DNA of 64,000 nucleotides from Trichosporon coremiiforme (GCA_039545355.1 BCJJ01000003.1:2067092-2131091); one strand, 5' to 3'; positions 23,503 to 36,038 are shown, counted from the first letter of the stretch. Made by a program: numbers and translations. The notes: generated by a model from the letters alone, not told the origin.

Positions 23503-25409
23503 TTACTTTGGTGAGAGCGCGCTTTTCGGGGTCGAGACCATCGAATGACCGTCCCTCGATGGCGTAATGGGAGAGTAGCCGTCTCTCGAGGCGGAGACGA
23601 GTGGCGCCCCGGATTTCAAGTCAGAGACTATCGACGAACCCTCCTTTGATGTTGAGATCGGCGAGAGGACGTCTCTCGCCCTCGGGGTGCTGCCACCCGG
23701 AGCCTCCTGACGGACGACGCCGACAGCCGCATCCTCGGCGTCGGTGGCGACGTGCCGCTGGCCCCAAGACTCCCTGTACATCGGAGGCAACATGGAGGCC
23801 TCATCGGCATCCTCCATGTCTTCAGCGTGCGTGGGGCGGCTGTTGTTGTCGGTTGTGGCGTCCGTTGGGCCCGTGGTGGTCGAAGCCTCACGACCGAAGA
23901 AAGTGTCGTCATACGAGGAATGCGGCTCCTGGGGCTTCTCGGTGGAGGGAGCATAGCCGTCTGCAGAATCGGTGGTGCTAGTGTAATGCCTGTGGTGTCC
24001 TGGCCGCTCAGGAGTGGAAGTTCCGTCAGAGTTCGTTGCGCCAACGAAAGGCATGATGACCTGTACGTCCTCAGTCGGCTCATACTTTCCACGAATTTTG
24101 AAAGGCTTCTCAGACGTGGACGATGGGTCTTGGCGCCGGCGGCGGCGAAGGCAGAGGAAAGCAGCGAAGCCGATGAGAGCCAGTCCAACGACTCCGCCGA
24201 CCACACCTCCAGCGATCGCGCCTGCATTCGATTTCTTGGAAGTTGATTTCTCCTCGGATCCAGCGGCCCCAGCGCCACTGGTCCTCTCAGATGAGGCTGC
24301 GCTAGACGTCGTTGCACTACTGTTGGGCTTCGCCGCAGTCCTCCTGACTTGTCAGCACCGGTAGTACACATCGCACTGGTTTATCACTTACTCGTCATAC
24401 GCGTACGTAGTAATCCCCTCAATGGCACAGATCGTGTCGTTGCCTCTGGCGCCAATGACGAGTTGGTATGTCACGGACGGATCTGTTGGAAGCATGAAGA
24501 GCGTCTGGCCAGCTCGGTACTCGGGCTTCCCGGGGTATGCCCTTGGAACCATCTCTGAGCTCCACCACCAGGGCTCTGGATGCAAGATGGCATAGCAGCC
24601 GGCGTCGGAACCGTTGAAGATGGGCCCCGTGATGTTGATCAGCGATGTTTCGGAGGGCACGTTGAACACGAGCTCCGTGTAGAATGAAAGGGCGACACTG
24701 TTATTTACGATGTCATGGTGCTGTGGAGGAACGGCGGAAAACGCGTCGATGGCGTTGTTCGTGATGCTAAGTAGATATTCCTGAGAGGCGAAGTCTCGGA
24801 GCTCGAAGGTGTTCAAGTCGGCCCTTCCCTCTTTGACGGTGGACCAGTTTCTAGCCTGAGACATCAAGGCTGCCTCGTCCGGCCTGCAAATGTTAATACC
24901 AGGTATACCAACTGCTGTACTTACGCCCTCGTCTTCACCGGAACCTGCATAGTGACGTGATCAATGGTGACTGCGCTCTCGGGAAGGGAAACGTTGGCGA
25001 GTGTCATTCTCCAAGAGCTGGCCCCATCTTTTTCGAACAAAGAAAGCAGACCGCTTGGCGGAACGGGGTTGTTCAGCCACTGCCACCTCTTGCTGGCTGC
25101 GTCACTTCCCCCCCACCAGGACCTAAACCACGTCGTGTTGAGGGGCACATTCTCGATGGACCCATACAGCGCGAACCCGTTCCCAACCGCGCGTAGCAGC
25201 TCCACCTCATCAGTCGGAAGAGACTGATTCCTGAACGTGAGGGCTCCGCTATCCAGATTCATGTTCCAATGAGTCTGCGAGACTTGAGGGGACCATGCGG
25301 TGAGGTTTATGGGGATGGAGAAGGTTACCTCCATCTCCGGTGCCCCCATGACGCCTCCGAGCAAACCGGCGAGGGCAGCGATGGCGACCAGCATCGTGTT
25401 GCTAGGCAA
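23503..25409 (-). CDS. Single-pass membrane protein with PPxY tail (family member A)
   Basis: Three exons, 25409..24925, 24883..24392 and 24343..23503, give 605 aa; both introns are phase 2. A signal peptide covers residues 1 to about 23 (hydrophobic AIAALAGLLGGVMG). The ectodomain has two modules of about 150 residues with several N-glycosylation sites. The first begins INLTAWSP and contains GNGFALYGSI. The second contains SLINITGP, LHPEPWWW and a strand-turn ending CAIEGITTYAY. A Ser/Thr-rich stalk leads to one membrane helix at about 370-395 (GGVVGGVVGLALIGFAAFLC) and a stop-transfer RRRRR. The cytoplasmic tail holds EPTEDVQVIMPFV, the conserved LPPMYRESWGQR with a PPxY motif, and repeated SRDG.S.I/V units. 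The architecture resembles a cell-surface sensor or receptor; no named family is recognised and the ligand is unknown. PPxY motifs generally bind WW domains such as those of Rsp5/NEDD4 ligases, so regulated turnover is an inference. Confidence 0.82.
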
Positions 25410-27165
25410 TCGGGCAGCTAAATGTCGAGATGCGGAGAAGAGTGCAATGAGAAGAGAGGAAGGAGTGCGATGGCGAGGAAAGTAAAGGTGAGAAGGAAGT
25501 TGAGCGGGTTGACAATGAGAAGCACGTTCTGGACGACTGCGCAGTTAAGTCACAGTTGCTATGGCGATCGGATGGTTGGTCTGGACAATCTCAAGGCAGT
25601 CAGACAAGGCCGAAGTGTACCTCAGTTTGTGAAGCGAAGCTTCCTGATGTGTTGTTAAAGCTGGAAGCAGTGTAGCGCCTCGAGGCGGAGAGCGCGGAGA
25701 GAACAAGCGGCGGGCCGGGAGCCGGGAGGTCGCTTGTCAGGTGCCACGGCCTTGGATGCGCCGCGCCACGGCCATGAGAACCGCACGGCGCATGCTCCTG
25801 AGGCTGATGCCGTCCACTGTTGTTATATGCATCGCAGATCACCCTGGGGTGCGCTCCCAGATTTACGGCAGTGGGGGTGTGGAAGCAGGTCGCCACGCCT
25901 CTCCGTCAGGAAATAGAGAGGCGGTCGTGCCTCTTCCGCGGGTTGCAATAATCGGAGCCGGGGATCTAAAATGGCCAAATTGATTCAGACCGCCAGACCG
26001 CCAGGCCGCCCGCCAGTCGACGAGCAAGAATAGGAATAATTCACCAGACATTGTTAGGCTGAAGTCCTTCCCCAGCGCCGCGCCTCGGCATTGCGTCTCC
26101 TACGCATGCATTGCATCTAGCCAGATCAGAAGCGCGAGAATGAAACAGAACGTGGTTGGCCAGGCCCGTGTTTCTTCCCTGTGCTAGCGTGCTTCCACAC
26201 TCGTGCTATCTTGTCTGATCACAACCGATGGAGCAGTATTAGTCTATCCATCTGCCCTGCTGTCAGTTTTACGGCGTTGCATTGACACTTAATGTCAAGT
26301 AAGCTATCAATACAGCCCTGGCCAGCCTGTTCTCAACGTTCTGAGACCCCCTCCCCTACGATCTATACGGCTTCCAAGTCATCCACTTCCCACGTGGGCT
26401 GTGTCGGACAGCACCGAGCGGTCCCCAGCCGATCAGCAGTGTGAAACCCAAGCCATTCATGGGCCACGCCGTATTGAAGCTTGTCAGAGTAACGTTTGCT
26501 ACCGCGAGGAACCGATCGCCTCCAAATGCGGGCACCTAGCCCCGCCATTCCTCTGCTGAAGCACGAAGCGCCGTCGCGTGTTGCGCGTCTGAATTGTTTT
26601 GAGTTCTGAGGCAGTTTCTGTTGGCAAGTTCTCCTACCACGTTGTCAACCGGGAACCGGGAAGAACGGCATAGCCACGAGTGGGCTCGTCAAATGATAGC
26701 GACGCAGTCGGCGTTAGACGATGTGCAACGCCAAGATCGACAAGCATGACGACGCTCACGACTGCGGCGGACGGTGAATGACTGAGCGGCCATGTCTAGG
26801 TACGCCGTTCACTTATCATTGGTTGAGGGCGCGAAGACACCAGAGATTGGGATCGCGGCACTAGCGTGCAATGGCGACGCACGGGGCTCCTTGAACACCG
26901 ACATCGGCCATCTGACCCCCGTCACCCCACAACGGGCACGTTTTCCGTTAGATGCTGACTGTTAATCAGGGCCGAGAATATATAACCGGAACATGCTCCG
27001 CTGTACGCTGCATGTAAGCACATTTAGGATTCAGGTGAAATTGAATACGATGGCATAAGGCACGGCACGCACTGCCTTCCTACGGGCTGCACACGTCAAA
27101 TCGTCAGGACTCGCATGCATTCAACGGGGAGACCGTAAAGCAGCCAGCGAGGACGCCCACATGCT
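25410..27165. other. Gene-free spacer in the tandem array
   Basis: This 1.75-kb stretch lies between the start of member A and decayed copy 2. No supported gene was found. It contains octamers gcatgcat at 26104 and 27113. It may hold the promoter of member A. Confidence 0.45.
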
Positions 27166-28234
27166 TCACCTCCTTTTTTTTGGTACAAAGTTAGGAGGGC
27201 CACTGCTAATGGCCGTCGCAGCGCGCTCAGCCTTGCGAGTGACCACCATAGCCTTTGCATCGCCGTCCGCATCGGCGGCGTAACGCTGTCCCCAGGCTGC
27301 TTTGTACATAGGAGGCAGCAGAGCATCCTATTCAACATCTTCCATGTCTCTAGCCCGCTGAATCGGACGAGACGCCACTGCCGCGGCTGTTGCGGTAGCG
27401 TGCGCGGGAGATGACGAACCGACTCCTTGAATTGGTGACTCCTGGCGTTTCTCCGAAAAACATAAGGACCCTTGTCTCTCCTCTCTTCTTGCGGCGACTA
27501 TGTAAATGGAGTCTGTGCATCTCGATGGCACGACATACGGGACAATGATCTGTATGTCCTGGAATGGGCTCGGACGTATCATTGACATGTTCAACACCCA
27601 CATCATCGAGATGGACAGAGCGGGCCCGTTGTTGGCGTTGTCGACAACGCGAACAGCACGCTCCCAGACGGATGAGCAGCAAGCCAGCGATACCCCCCTC
27701 CCCCCCCCGCAATGCAAGCAGGGGTCAGATTGGAGCCTGACGATTCGGAGCGTCCGCCGGTGATGCAACTGGAAGACACTTCGGCCTTGGCAACGGTAGG
27801 ACTTTCTAAAACTGATGCTGCCGTTCCCGACCTGCAGTTGAGAGAGTTTCCTCCCGCGGGCCAGCTCACTTCACGTATGCGTAAGTCGTGATACCGCTGA
27901 CAGAGTAAGTTCTTGTACGGCCCAGGGCACCGATGACAAGCCGATACTCGGCTGCGGGATCGAGCGGAAGCATGAGAAGGGTCTGGTCTGGTCGATACTC
28001 GGGCTTTTGAGCATCGGCCGTGGGCAGCGCCTTCGGATTCCACCACCAAGGTTCTGGGCTAATGATGGCGTAGCAGTAGAACCGAGAGGGAGAGTTATCG
28101 TTATACACCGGCCCGGTGACATTCGCGAACATGGGAGACCAGCCAGTGACGTTCATGACGATGGAGAAGGCCGGGTCAGCAACCCCGACTGCTTCCGTGG
28201 CGAGGAGAATGGCTACAAACAGGGTGAACCACAT
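27166..28234 (-). pseudogene. Decayed copy 2 of the family, internally deleted
   Basis: The 5' part is still open for 122 codons (28234..27866). It has a signal peptide (MWFTLFVAILLATEAVGVAD) and the module-1 start MNVTGWSPMF, then jumps directly to the middle of module 2 (NVTGPVYND, ISPEPWWW, PEYRPDQTLLMLPLDP, GITTYAY). About 230 residues and intron 1 are missing, without breaking the frame. Downstream, the membrane segment survives only as AGLLLIRLG before a basic run. The tail pieces FQDIQIIVPYV and LPPMYKAAWGQRYAADA lie in shifted frames with a TAG at 27328-27330 between them. Runs of six and nine C at 27693-27708 could hide sequencing slips, but the TAG and the deletion are independent of them. 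It is a likely pseudogene; a short secreted product is possible. Confidence 0.75.
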
Positions 28235-28789
28235 TGTGGAGGAAGGGTGGTGAAGAGGTTGCGACTGTCAGGTCTTGTTTGATGTAGATGGAGGCAAGGA
28301 AGGCGATGATGCAAAACTCTGGATAACCTCGTGGAGTTGGAGGCAGTGTCGATGTTGTGGTCGCTCCGAAGGGCACGTGCGAGTTCAGCGGCGAGCGCTG
28401 TCAACGCGGACGGCAGTGTTTCGTCTACATAGGCTTCTGATCCGCCCCCTTAAGAGCGCCAAGAGGTCGAGTCCTAGACGTGAGGGGTAAAGGCTTGGCG
28501 CCTTAAGTGTCCAGCAGGCCGTAAGGCCCTCTCTGGGAGTTTCCTGTTGGTGTGGCGTCCTTGATAACCACATGGTCTGGGTTTCTGTCGACCCTTATCA
28601 GATGGTCGACGGGCAGACGATTGTGCCCCTAGGTTTCTCGAGCAGAGCAACAGTGCACGACTTGCATTCCGTACTACTTCATGGTCATTCGGGCGCTGTG
28701 TGGCAAAGCGCCCCTGCGCCCTCGCATTATCTGTCGTCCACTCGACCTTCTTCAAGGTTCGAATCCCTGGTCACGCCCTCTTCTGTCCG
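28235..28789. other. Spacer between family member B and decayed copy 2
   Basis: These 555 bp lie between the stop of member B and the start of decayed copy 2. No gene was found. A tRNA-like B-box word at 28756 was examined and rejected. Confidence 0.5.
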
Positions 28790-30429
28790 CTACACCGTGC
28801 TCATCTCCCTCTTGGCATCAACAATTGAGATCATGTCTCTCTTCAGCTGCGTCGTCCGACCGTTCGAGTCCCTGAGGATGGGAGCCTCGTCACTGGCTTC
28901 TGCTGGGCTAACCTCCGCCGCGTCTCTCCCACCCCATGCTTCCCTGTACCTAGGTGGGAGAACGAGCCGTCCGGGAGGGTTGCTAACGTCCTCATAGTCT
29001 CGAGCGTACTCGATCTCGGGCGTGCCAGGCCGATTTCTCTGAGCCCGAGGGCCGTCCGAGGTGGAAGGGGAGGTGGCATCAAGCAGAGGAGGGGAGTCTG
29101 AGGAATTGAACGGTGAGCCCTTAACGAAGGAGTTCTGGGTGGAGACTGTTGTCGGTGGGGAATAGGCTGTGACTGTGGGATGGCCGTTCTGGTTGTCGTC
29201 TGAAGCATCCTCACTCTTACGCCTCCGACGAAGGAGCCACAGCGCCAGAATCAGAAGAAGAAGGCCGCAGACACCTCCGACCACTCCGCCGACAATGGCG
29301 CCCACGTCCTTCTTCTTCGAGTTACCGCCGCTGGAAGAATTAGCCGTGGCGGCGCCTGTGTCTTCCCCCGTTGCCTCAGTGGTGTTCGCCGGCGCTGCCT
29401 TCTCGGGGGGTGCCTCACTGTTGGTCAGCGCGGTAATCAGGGTATGGACGTACTAGAAGAAGGAGTAAGAGGTGACACCTCCAACATGGCACTTGGTCGT
29501 GTTACCGAATGCCCCTACTGTCAAGTTGTACTTGACGGTAGGATCCGTGGGCAGCACGAACATGGTCTGTTCGTCGAGACGGACACTCGGTTTGTTCTGG
29601 ACAGCCATCGGAACGCTTTTCAAGTTCCACCAGTAGGGCATCGGCTCCAGCACGGCATAACATGAGTCGCCAACCCCTACGGATGCCGTGACATTGACGA
29701 GAGTGGTATTCGCAGGGACCTCGAATGTGAGTTCTGTGGCCTTCTCGAGAAGTGCACCGTTGTTGCTGTTGGTCCAGGAAGCGGTCGCGTTCGGAAGGGT
29801 GTCGTAAGGTGACTGGCTACGAGCCTGCTCCAGATACTTCTGTGATCGTCGTGGGTGAGCACTGAAGCCCTGGCTCAGCTCATTGCTCCCATTGACGCTC
29901 CCGATTACCCTGTGGGTCTGTGACTTCATCTCCTCGAACGACGGCCTGCGGTGATCAGCCTAAGGTCCGACGACTCCACTTACGCCTGGGTCAAGACGGG
30001 GATACTGTAGCTCATGGACTCAAAGGTAACGGAGGTGTTGCCGAAGGCATAAAACGATATGGTGTATGCTCCGAGCGGAAGTCCAGAAATGCTTCCCAGA
30101 CCGGTCGTGTTCACCTCCGAGGGCCCAAGGAAAATTGTACGAAGCGGATCAGTCCCCAGCTGCTGGTTGCGCGCGAGAGCCGATTCGGTGGAGTCAGGAC
30201 TGGGCTGCAAGGTGCCCTTTGTCTTGTAGTCTGTTCCGATGAAGTACCAGTTGAAGTAGGGGTCACCTTCGGCGCTGAGGTTCCGCTGCGCTGTGCCATT
30301 GTCGTGGATCTTGTAGACGGGCCAAAAGTTCAACATGGGCGACCAAGCATCCACAGTTACAGTGACCGAGGAGTTGAATTCCGCGGCTTGTACCAATGCG
30401 GCCCCAACAAGCAGGAGTATCGACAGCAT
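28790..30429 (-). CDS. Single-pass membrane protein with PPxY tail (family member B)
   Basis: Three exons, 30429..29984, 29945..29454 and 29417..28790, give 521 aa. Exon 2 is 492 nt, exactly as in member A, and both introns have the same phases, so the two genes are tandem duplicates. The signal peptide is MLSILLLVGAALVQAAE. Module 1 begins VTVDAWSPMLN. Module 2 carries TTLVNVTASV, EPMPYWWN, LPTDPTVKYNLTVGAFGN and CHVGGVTSYSF. A Thr/Ser/Ala stalk is followed by the membrane helix (GGVVGGVCGLLLLILALWLL) and RRRRK. The tail is Ser/Pro-rich with VLPPRYREAWGGRDAA, the same PPxY-centred motif as in member A. The VQVI tail motif of member A is not evident here. Presumed location is the plasma membrane; function is unknown. 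Many N-x-S/T sites suggest heavy glycosylation. Confidence 0.82.
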
Positions 30430-31724
30430 GGGTTCCGTTAGAGTGCAGCTGGGAAGAGGGAGAGAGGGGAAAAGAACGAGGTCATGCAGTTAACCTTGCA
30501 ACGCTATAAGATATCGGCTGCCAACGAACCACCCTCGCCCACCTCCATCCTCACACACGCGCGTTGTCCTTTGTCGGCATGGGACCACCTCGGCCCCATG
30601 ATCAGAGAGGAGGAAGCGACTGAAAGGTCCCAACGTTTCACAGGGCAATGGGCGTTCGTTTCGACGCAATAGCACAGCTTACTGACGCACGACGAAACGA
30701 AGATCGAGGACAACTGCTGTACGTTAGCCTCTGAATGGTTTTGCAGAGCCTTAATCACTGCGTCGCCGACAGGGCGGAAGGCCATGGTGTCTGCCAAGCT
30801 AATGAGAGAGTTGTCCGTGGAGCGTTCGGCTCAGATGTGCCACATGATATTGCTCTGCCGCGTGTATGGGCGGTCTTCTGTTGACCGCGATAGTTAGCTT
30901 CCAGGACCTGCTGAATCGCCTCCGAACTTTAAGTTGCACCGCGCGGTTCGCATGCTTGACGTTTCACGCAGAGAAAGCGGCCCTTAACGTGCACCTGCAA
31001 CTTGGCACAGCTTCAATGAGCCATCCGGCATGTCGGGTGTGCGATCCGGGAAAGTAGAGAGCAATTTGCACTGCAGAGTGTTTCGACACGAGTCTGCGAC
31101 CTTGAGCGTGCAGAGAGACTGTCGTGGAGCGTTGATGGAAGCCTGCATCGCGAATCGTTAAAAGCCCTAAAAGAAGTCATCTGCAGCCCAGGATAGCGTC
31201 CTGCCGCAGCCTGAGCCGGCTGGAAGTTTGAGAGCCGGCGATCATCCCGGAAGATGCGTTTCCTCGACGGAGCGACGCCGGCCACATGATCACAGGAACC
31301 AGCGCTCACCCGGCAATCGCTGGAGAGTCCGGCATTCACCGCCACTAACCGCGGCTGCGGGACGTAGAAAGCGCTCCGTGCACCGTCTTGACACTTCTTG
31401 AGCCGCCGACCGACGTCGCCTCGACTCCGTCGACGTGCTGTCGGCCCCGGCGGAGATTACGTAACGTCCGTCTGGTCGCGGCCAACTCCGTTAGTCGGGA
31501 TCGGCTCATGACTCGCCGGACCCCACCGATGAGTCGCGAAAGCCGAACTTGGAGTCAGAGCGTCACCGTCGACTCGCTCGTACCTTTGTTGTCATTTGTG
31601 ACATCCCGACTTTTCTCGACTCCTTGCTCGCCTTATTTTGACAATCATCAGATCAGGTACCTGACTGAGACAAACATCAGACCCAGCTACAGACCACTCG
31701 AGCCTCATAGCGCAGACACTCGCA
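30430..31724. other. Intergenic region upstream of GNAT gene
   Basis: This 1.3-kb stretch has no supported gene. It lies between the divergent starts of membrane-protein member B (minus) and the acetyltransferase (plus). Confidence 0.45.
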
Positions 31725-32554
31725 ATGGTCACGATCACCCGCCTTCAGCCCAAGGGCACGCTTGAGGAGACGTACAACTCGCCCGAGGTCAAGAACGCCG
31801 CCAAGACGTTGCAGGTGTCCTTCTCGACCGACGATGTCACCAAGGCTCTCAACGGAGATGACCCCAATATCGGTGGGCTCCGGATGCTTGCCAGCACGAC
31901 AACAGCCGCCATGGATCTCGAAGCCTACGTTGCGAACCCCGACGGCGTCGACCCTGCCGAGGTTGCCGGCGCCGTCATGCTCATGAAGCAGCCCGGAATC
32001 GAGCACGGCAAGTCGTGAGTCTAAACTCCACCAGAATGCCCGAATCTGCGCGAGCCTTCAGGATAGGCAGGGATAGGCACTGGGTAGCGAAGAGATCAAG
32101 TGCTGACGCCTCCACCAGGCCAAATGCGAAGGGCCCGCACTCGGCCAAGTGCGATGCGATCATGGAGCAGCGACCAGAGCTGCAGAAGGCGTTCAAGGAC
32201 ATCATCGCCTTCTTCGGCCACCTCGAGGAGAAGGCACTCGGCCCCGAGGCCGTCACGCCGACGTACTACATCTCGCACCTGGGCACGCTGCCGGACTACC
32301 AGCGCAAGGGCCTTGCTGGTGCGCTCCTCAACATGGCGAAGCAGAAGGCGAAGGCCGAGGGCAAGACGCTCACGCTTCTCACGATGACGGAGCCGAACGT
32401 GAGTGTTGCCACATGGCTAAGGGTGGCTGCTGACGGGTTACAGGTCAAGTACTACGAGAAGTTCGGCTTCAAGAACCTCTACTACGAGGAGATTACCCTC
32501 AACGGCATCTTGACCCGATGGTGGGTCATGGCTGTGGACCCGGAGGACAGCTAG
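31725..32554 (+). CDS. GNAT-family N-acetyltransferase
   Basis: Three exons, 31725..32014, 32119..32398 and 32444..32554, give 226 aa; phases close. The GNAT acetyl-CoA binding motif A is seen as YYISHLGTLPDYQRKGLAGA followed by a helix LLNMAKQKAKAEGK. The last exon supplies the typical VKYYEKFGFKNLY (motif B), and a final strand contains GILTRWWVMAVDP. The substrate is not evident; similar fungal proteins are generic acetyltransferases of unknown target. The N-terminus has no targeting signal, so a cytosolic protein is likely. Assignment to GNAT is firm, the specific role is not. Confidence 0.87.
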
Positions 32555-32802
32555 GCCCTCTTCTCTGCCGTTCTTAGAATCCCTAGATTTTGGTTGACAT
32601 TCTCGCCCCCCGTCCTGCTTCAGACTGGCACAGGATCAGCGCAGCTTTCGGTTGACGGTGCTGTTCCTGACGGTTGTGATCTGCCGCGACCGTCCTCGTA
32701 CAGACAGAAGCACAGCTGCCGTGTTTTGTTGCCACCTACCGGAGCCATGAAATATGCATGAAAGGTGGTTAGTCTACGAGGTTGATAGATGCAGGAAGAC
32801 GA

Positions 32803-33653
32803 TTACTTGCGGAGACGCTTACGCTCGGCGCGGTTAGCCTGAAGTCGTCAGCTGGACACAAGTTCACCACGCTTACCTTTCTTCTCTTCTTGTGCTTGTG
32901 CTTCGACATCTTCTTCTGCCTCTTTCGCCTAACCGAATCCATCGAGACCTCAAAGCCCTGCTCAGTCTCAACCGACATGCGGGCAAGAAGTCCGTCAAGA
33001 CCAGCAAGAGCGTCCTTCATAGCAGCCTGGTCGACCTTCTCGACCTCGGCGACGCGGCGCGAAGCAGCGCCGAGGTTGGACATGACCAGCTCCCACTCGA
33101 AGTCGGCCTGGGCCTTGACGGCTTCGGCAGCCTTCTCGAGGTCAGAAGTGACGTGAGCATCGGCGTTCACGTCGACGAGGAACGAGCGGGGGGCGAACGA
33201 GCCGAGGTTCGAGCTGAGGGCGGGGTGAGCGAGGGCACTCGTGACAGCGAGGTGGTCTCCGACCATAGAGCCCGTCTTCGGGAGCTCGGCGAGGGGGTTT
33301 CCGAGCTTGGGCGCCTCGAAGAGCGGCGACTCGGGGAGCTTCTTGGCGTAATGAGAGACGCCGAGCGGGACCGGGAGGGGCATGTGGCCGTTGAGGCCCA
33401 TGTGGAGACCGGCCTGGAAAGGGTAGAGCGGGGCGGGGTTCCAGGCAGGCTTGGCCATGTAGGGCGTCTCGGAGGAGATCTCCATGGGGCGGATAGCACC
33501 GCGACGGAGGCGGCGGCCATGCGTCGGCTCGGAAGAGGCGGGGGCAAGGTTGGCTTTGACGCGGCGGGGGACGCAGCGGACGGGGCGCGAGCGTCCGCGC
33601 GTCGCCGGCTTGACGCTGGCCTCGGCGACGGGGGTGAGGCGTCGCAGAAGCAT
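32803..33653 (-). CDS. COX24: Mitochondrial small ribosomal subunit protein mS38 (Cox24/AURKAIP1 family)
   Basis: Two exons, 33653..32877 and 32838..32803, give 270 aa. The 38-nt intron (gtaagc...ttcag) falls inside the basic C-terminal domain. That domain reads MDSVRRKRQKKMSKHKHKKR and continues with RKANRAERKRLRK after splicing, which is the DUF1713/mS38 signature (S(V/I)KRKR..KM.KHK.KKRRK). The start MLLRRLTPVAEASVKPATRG is rich in Arg and lacks acids, as in a mitochondrial presequence. In the family the protein sits in the mitochondrial small ribosomal subunit, and in yeast it is needed for COX1 translation. Without the intron the frame runs into a different end, so splicing defines the conserved C-terminus. 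It shares a short promoter with TRM8. Confidence 0.85.
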
Positions 33654-33887
33654 CGTTGTGGTTGTGGTTAGGTGGCAAAGATAGCGGACTCGCTGCTGAA
33701 ACGCAAAGAGAAGGCGAGGTCCTTGCAAAGCGAGTGCAAAGGGTCCAGCGGAACCAATCGGGCAGTTGCTCACTATTCGACCCACGTGGTGTGCCTAGCA
33801 CGTGACACCAAATATCGAGATTTCGAGTTCACGATTGTTGGGTTCGACCTGTAGTTCAGCATCCTCGTCCCACACGTCACCTCCGAC
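33654..33887. promoter_or_regulatory. Divergent promoter, mS38 / TRM8
   Basis: These 234 bp lie between the divergent start codons of the mS38 gene and the tRNA methyltransferase gene and must contain both promoters. Confidence 0.55.
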
Positions 33888-34946
<1,059 letters not shown>

Positions 34947-35594
34947 ATGTAATTATGCATAGATGTACCATAGTCGACTTAGCCGGAGGATACATTCTGG
35001 CGCGTCGAGCGCAGTGCAGTGACAGCCGCACAGCGGTGGAGGATGAGGAGAGGCATGAGGAATGTGAGAGTGGAGGGAGGAGGGAGGTCCGTGTGGAGGC
35101 ATTTGTGGCGGATGAGGGGGGTGTGGAGGTGGGGGAGGAGGATGAGTTGGAGAGATTTTACGACGAAGTATCGTACGGATCACTGTAAGGGATCGGGTCT
35201 AGGGGGTCCGTGGCGGTATGTCGGCGGGTGTCATCCTTTCGGATTGTTGTTTCGGAGCGCACGAGCCCGCTAGACGTCCGCAGCTCGGTCTCGGGGACCT
35301 CGGCGCACCTGTCGTACAGAACACGCAGGGCGGCAGGGCTAGCACGGGCTCGTGCTGACAGCGATGATGCGGGTCAGCACGCGTCAGGTGGGGCAGTAGG
35401 TTGTTTGATTCTGCCGAAAAGGCACAGTGACGCCTCTGCAGTGCACGTGCTGCATGCAAGGTGCGCAGCGCATAGGCTGTTCCTTTCCACCCTGCACCCC
35501 GGGATACTCCATCACCACCATATCCGACACACGGCAGGGAAGGGAACGGCAGGCAGGGCCCCATTCTGGATAGCCTGCTCTCGCGTTGTGTCAC
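34947..35594. other. TRM8 3' flank
   Basis: This stretch lies between the stop of TRM8 and the 3' end of the small minus-strand gene. The 35010-35160 part is G/A-rich and low complexity on the plus strand. No gene is supported. A long frame on the minus strand (35199-35594) looks compositional. Confidence 0.45.
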
Positions 35595-36038
35595 TCACCC
35601 GACGTCGCCAGCAACCTGTCCGATGATAGTGCACACGTCCTCCTCGAACCGCCCGACCCAGTCCTTTCCCGTGTACAGGTGCAGGTTGGTCATGTCGCTG
35701 TTGCTATCGCGACTGATGGACGAGGGCCACACCGGTATCAGCTTGGATTTGAACAGAAAGGAGCCAAGTATGAAGCAGGATCCGTCAGACATGTCTAGGT
35801 TGGCGTTCATGATCAGAGACTCAGATAGGCCTTGTATGGTCATCACTGGATGGCTTAGTCGAAGAGGAGGTGACACTTACGACCTTCCTGGACCATGTAG
35901 TCAAGGATGTGCTTTTCGAGCGTTACCCACTCCGCCCTACCAAGTGCATACTCGAAGGAGAAGGTTGTGCACTGTTGGTTAGCACTTATAAGTGACGTGA
36001 GGAAGGCTCACCGCCTGCGGCGAGACCCAGTAAGACAT
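35595..36038 (-). CDS. Small conserved-looking protein, unknown function
   Basis: Three exons, 36038..36012, 35971..35881 and 35845..35595, give 122 aa with both joints in phase. The product begins MSYWVSPQACTTFSFEYA, continues VTLEKHILDYMVQEG and LSESLIMNANLDMSDGSCF, and ends with GRFEEDVCTIIGQVAGDVG. The mixed alpha/beta pattern of about 120 residues suggests a small globular cytosolic protein. I recognise no family. The stop overlaps a potential gtgagt donor (GG|gtgagt), so a further 3' exon cannot be excluded. Confidence is moderate, from coherent splicing and protein-like composition. Confidence 0.5.

Noticed and set aside
27693..27708. C homopolymers as the cause of the frameshift in decayed copy 2
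   Set aside because: A sequencing slip there could explain one frame change, but the separate TAG at 27328 and the internal deletion show real decay.
28690..28785. tRNA-like B-box word (ggttcgaatcc) with a weak A-box-like word upstream
   Set aside because: The T arm has a mismatch, the acceptor-stem halves do not pair and the A-to-B spacing is wrong, so I do not call a tRNA.
32892..33671. 259-aa plus-strand frame opposite the mS38 gene
   Set aside because: Antisense of a conserved gene with GC-rich codons and no family features.
35199..35594. Possible extra 3' exon of the small gene at 35595-36038, reached through a gtgagt at its stop
   Set aside because: The added protein would be Cys/Arg/Pro-rich and not protein-like, so the TGA stop at 35595 is preferred, though not proven.
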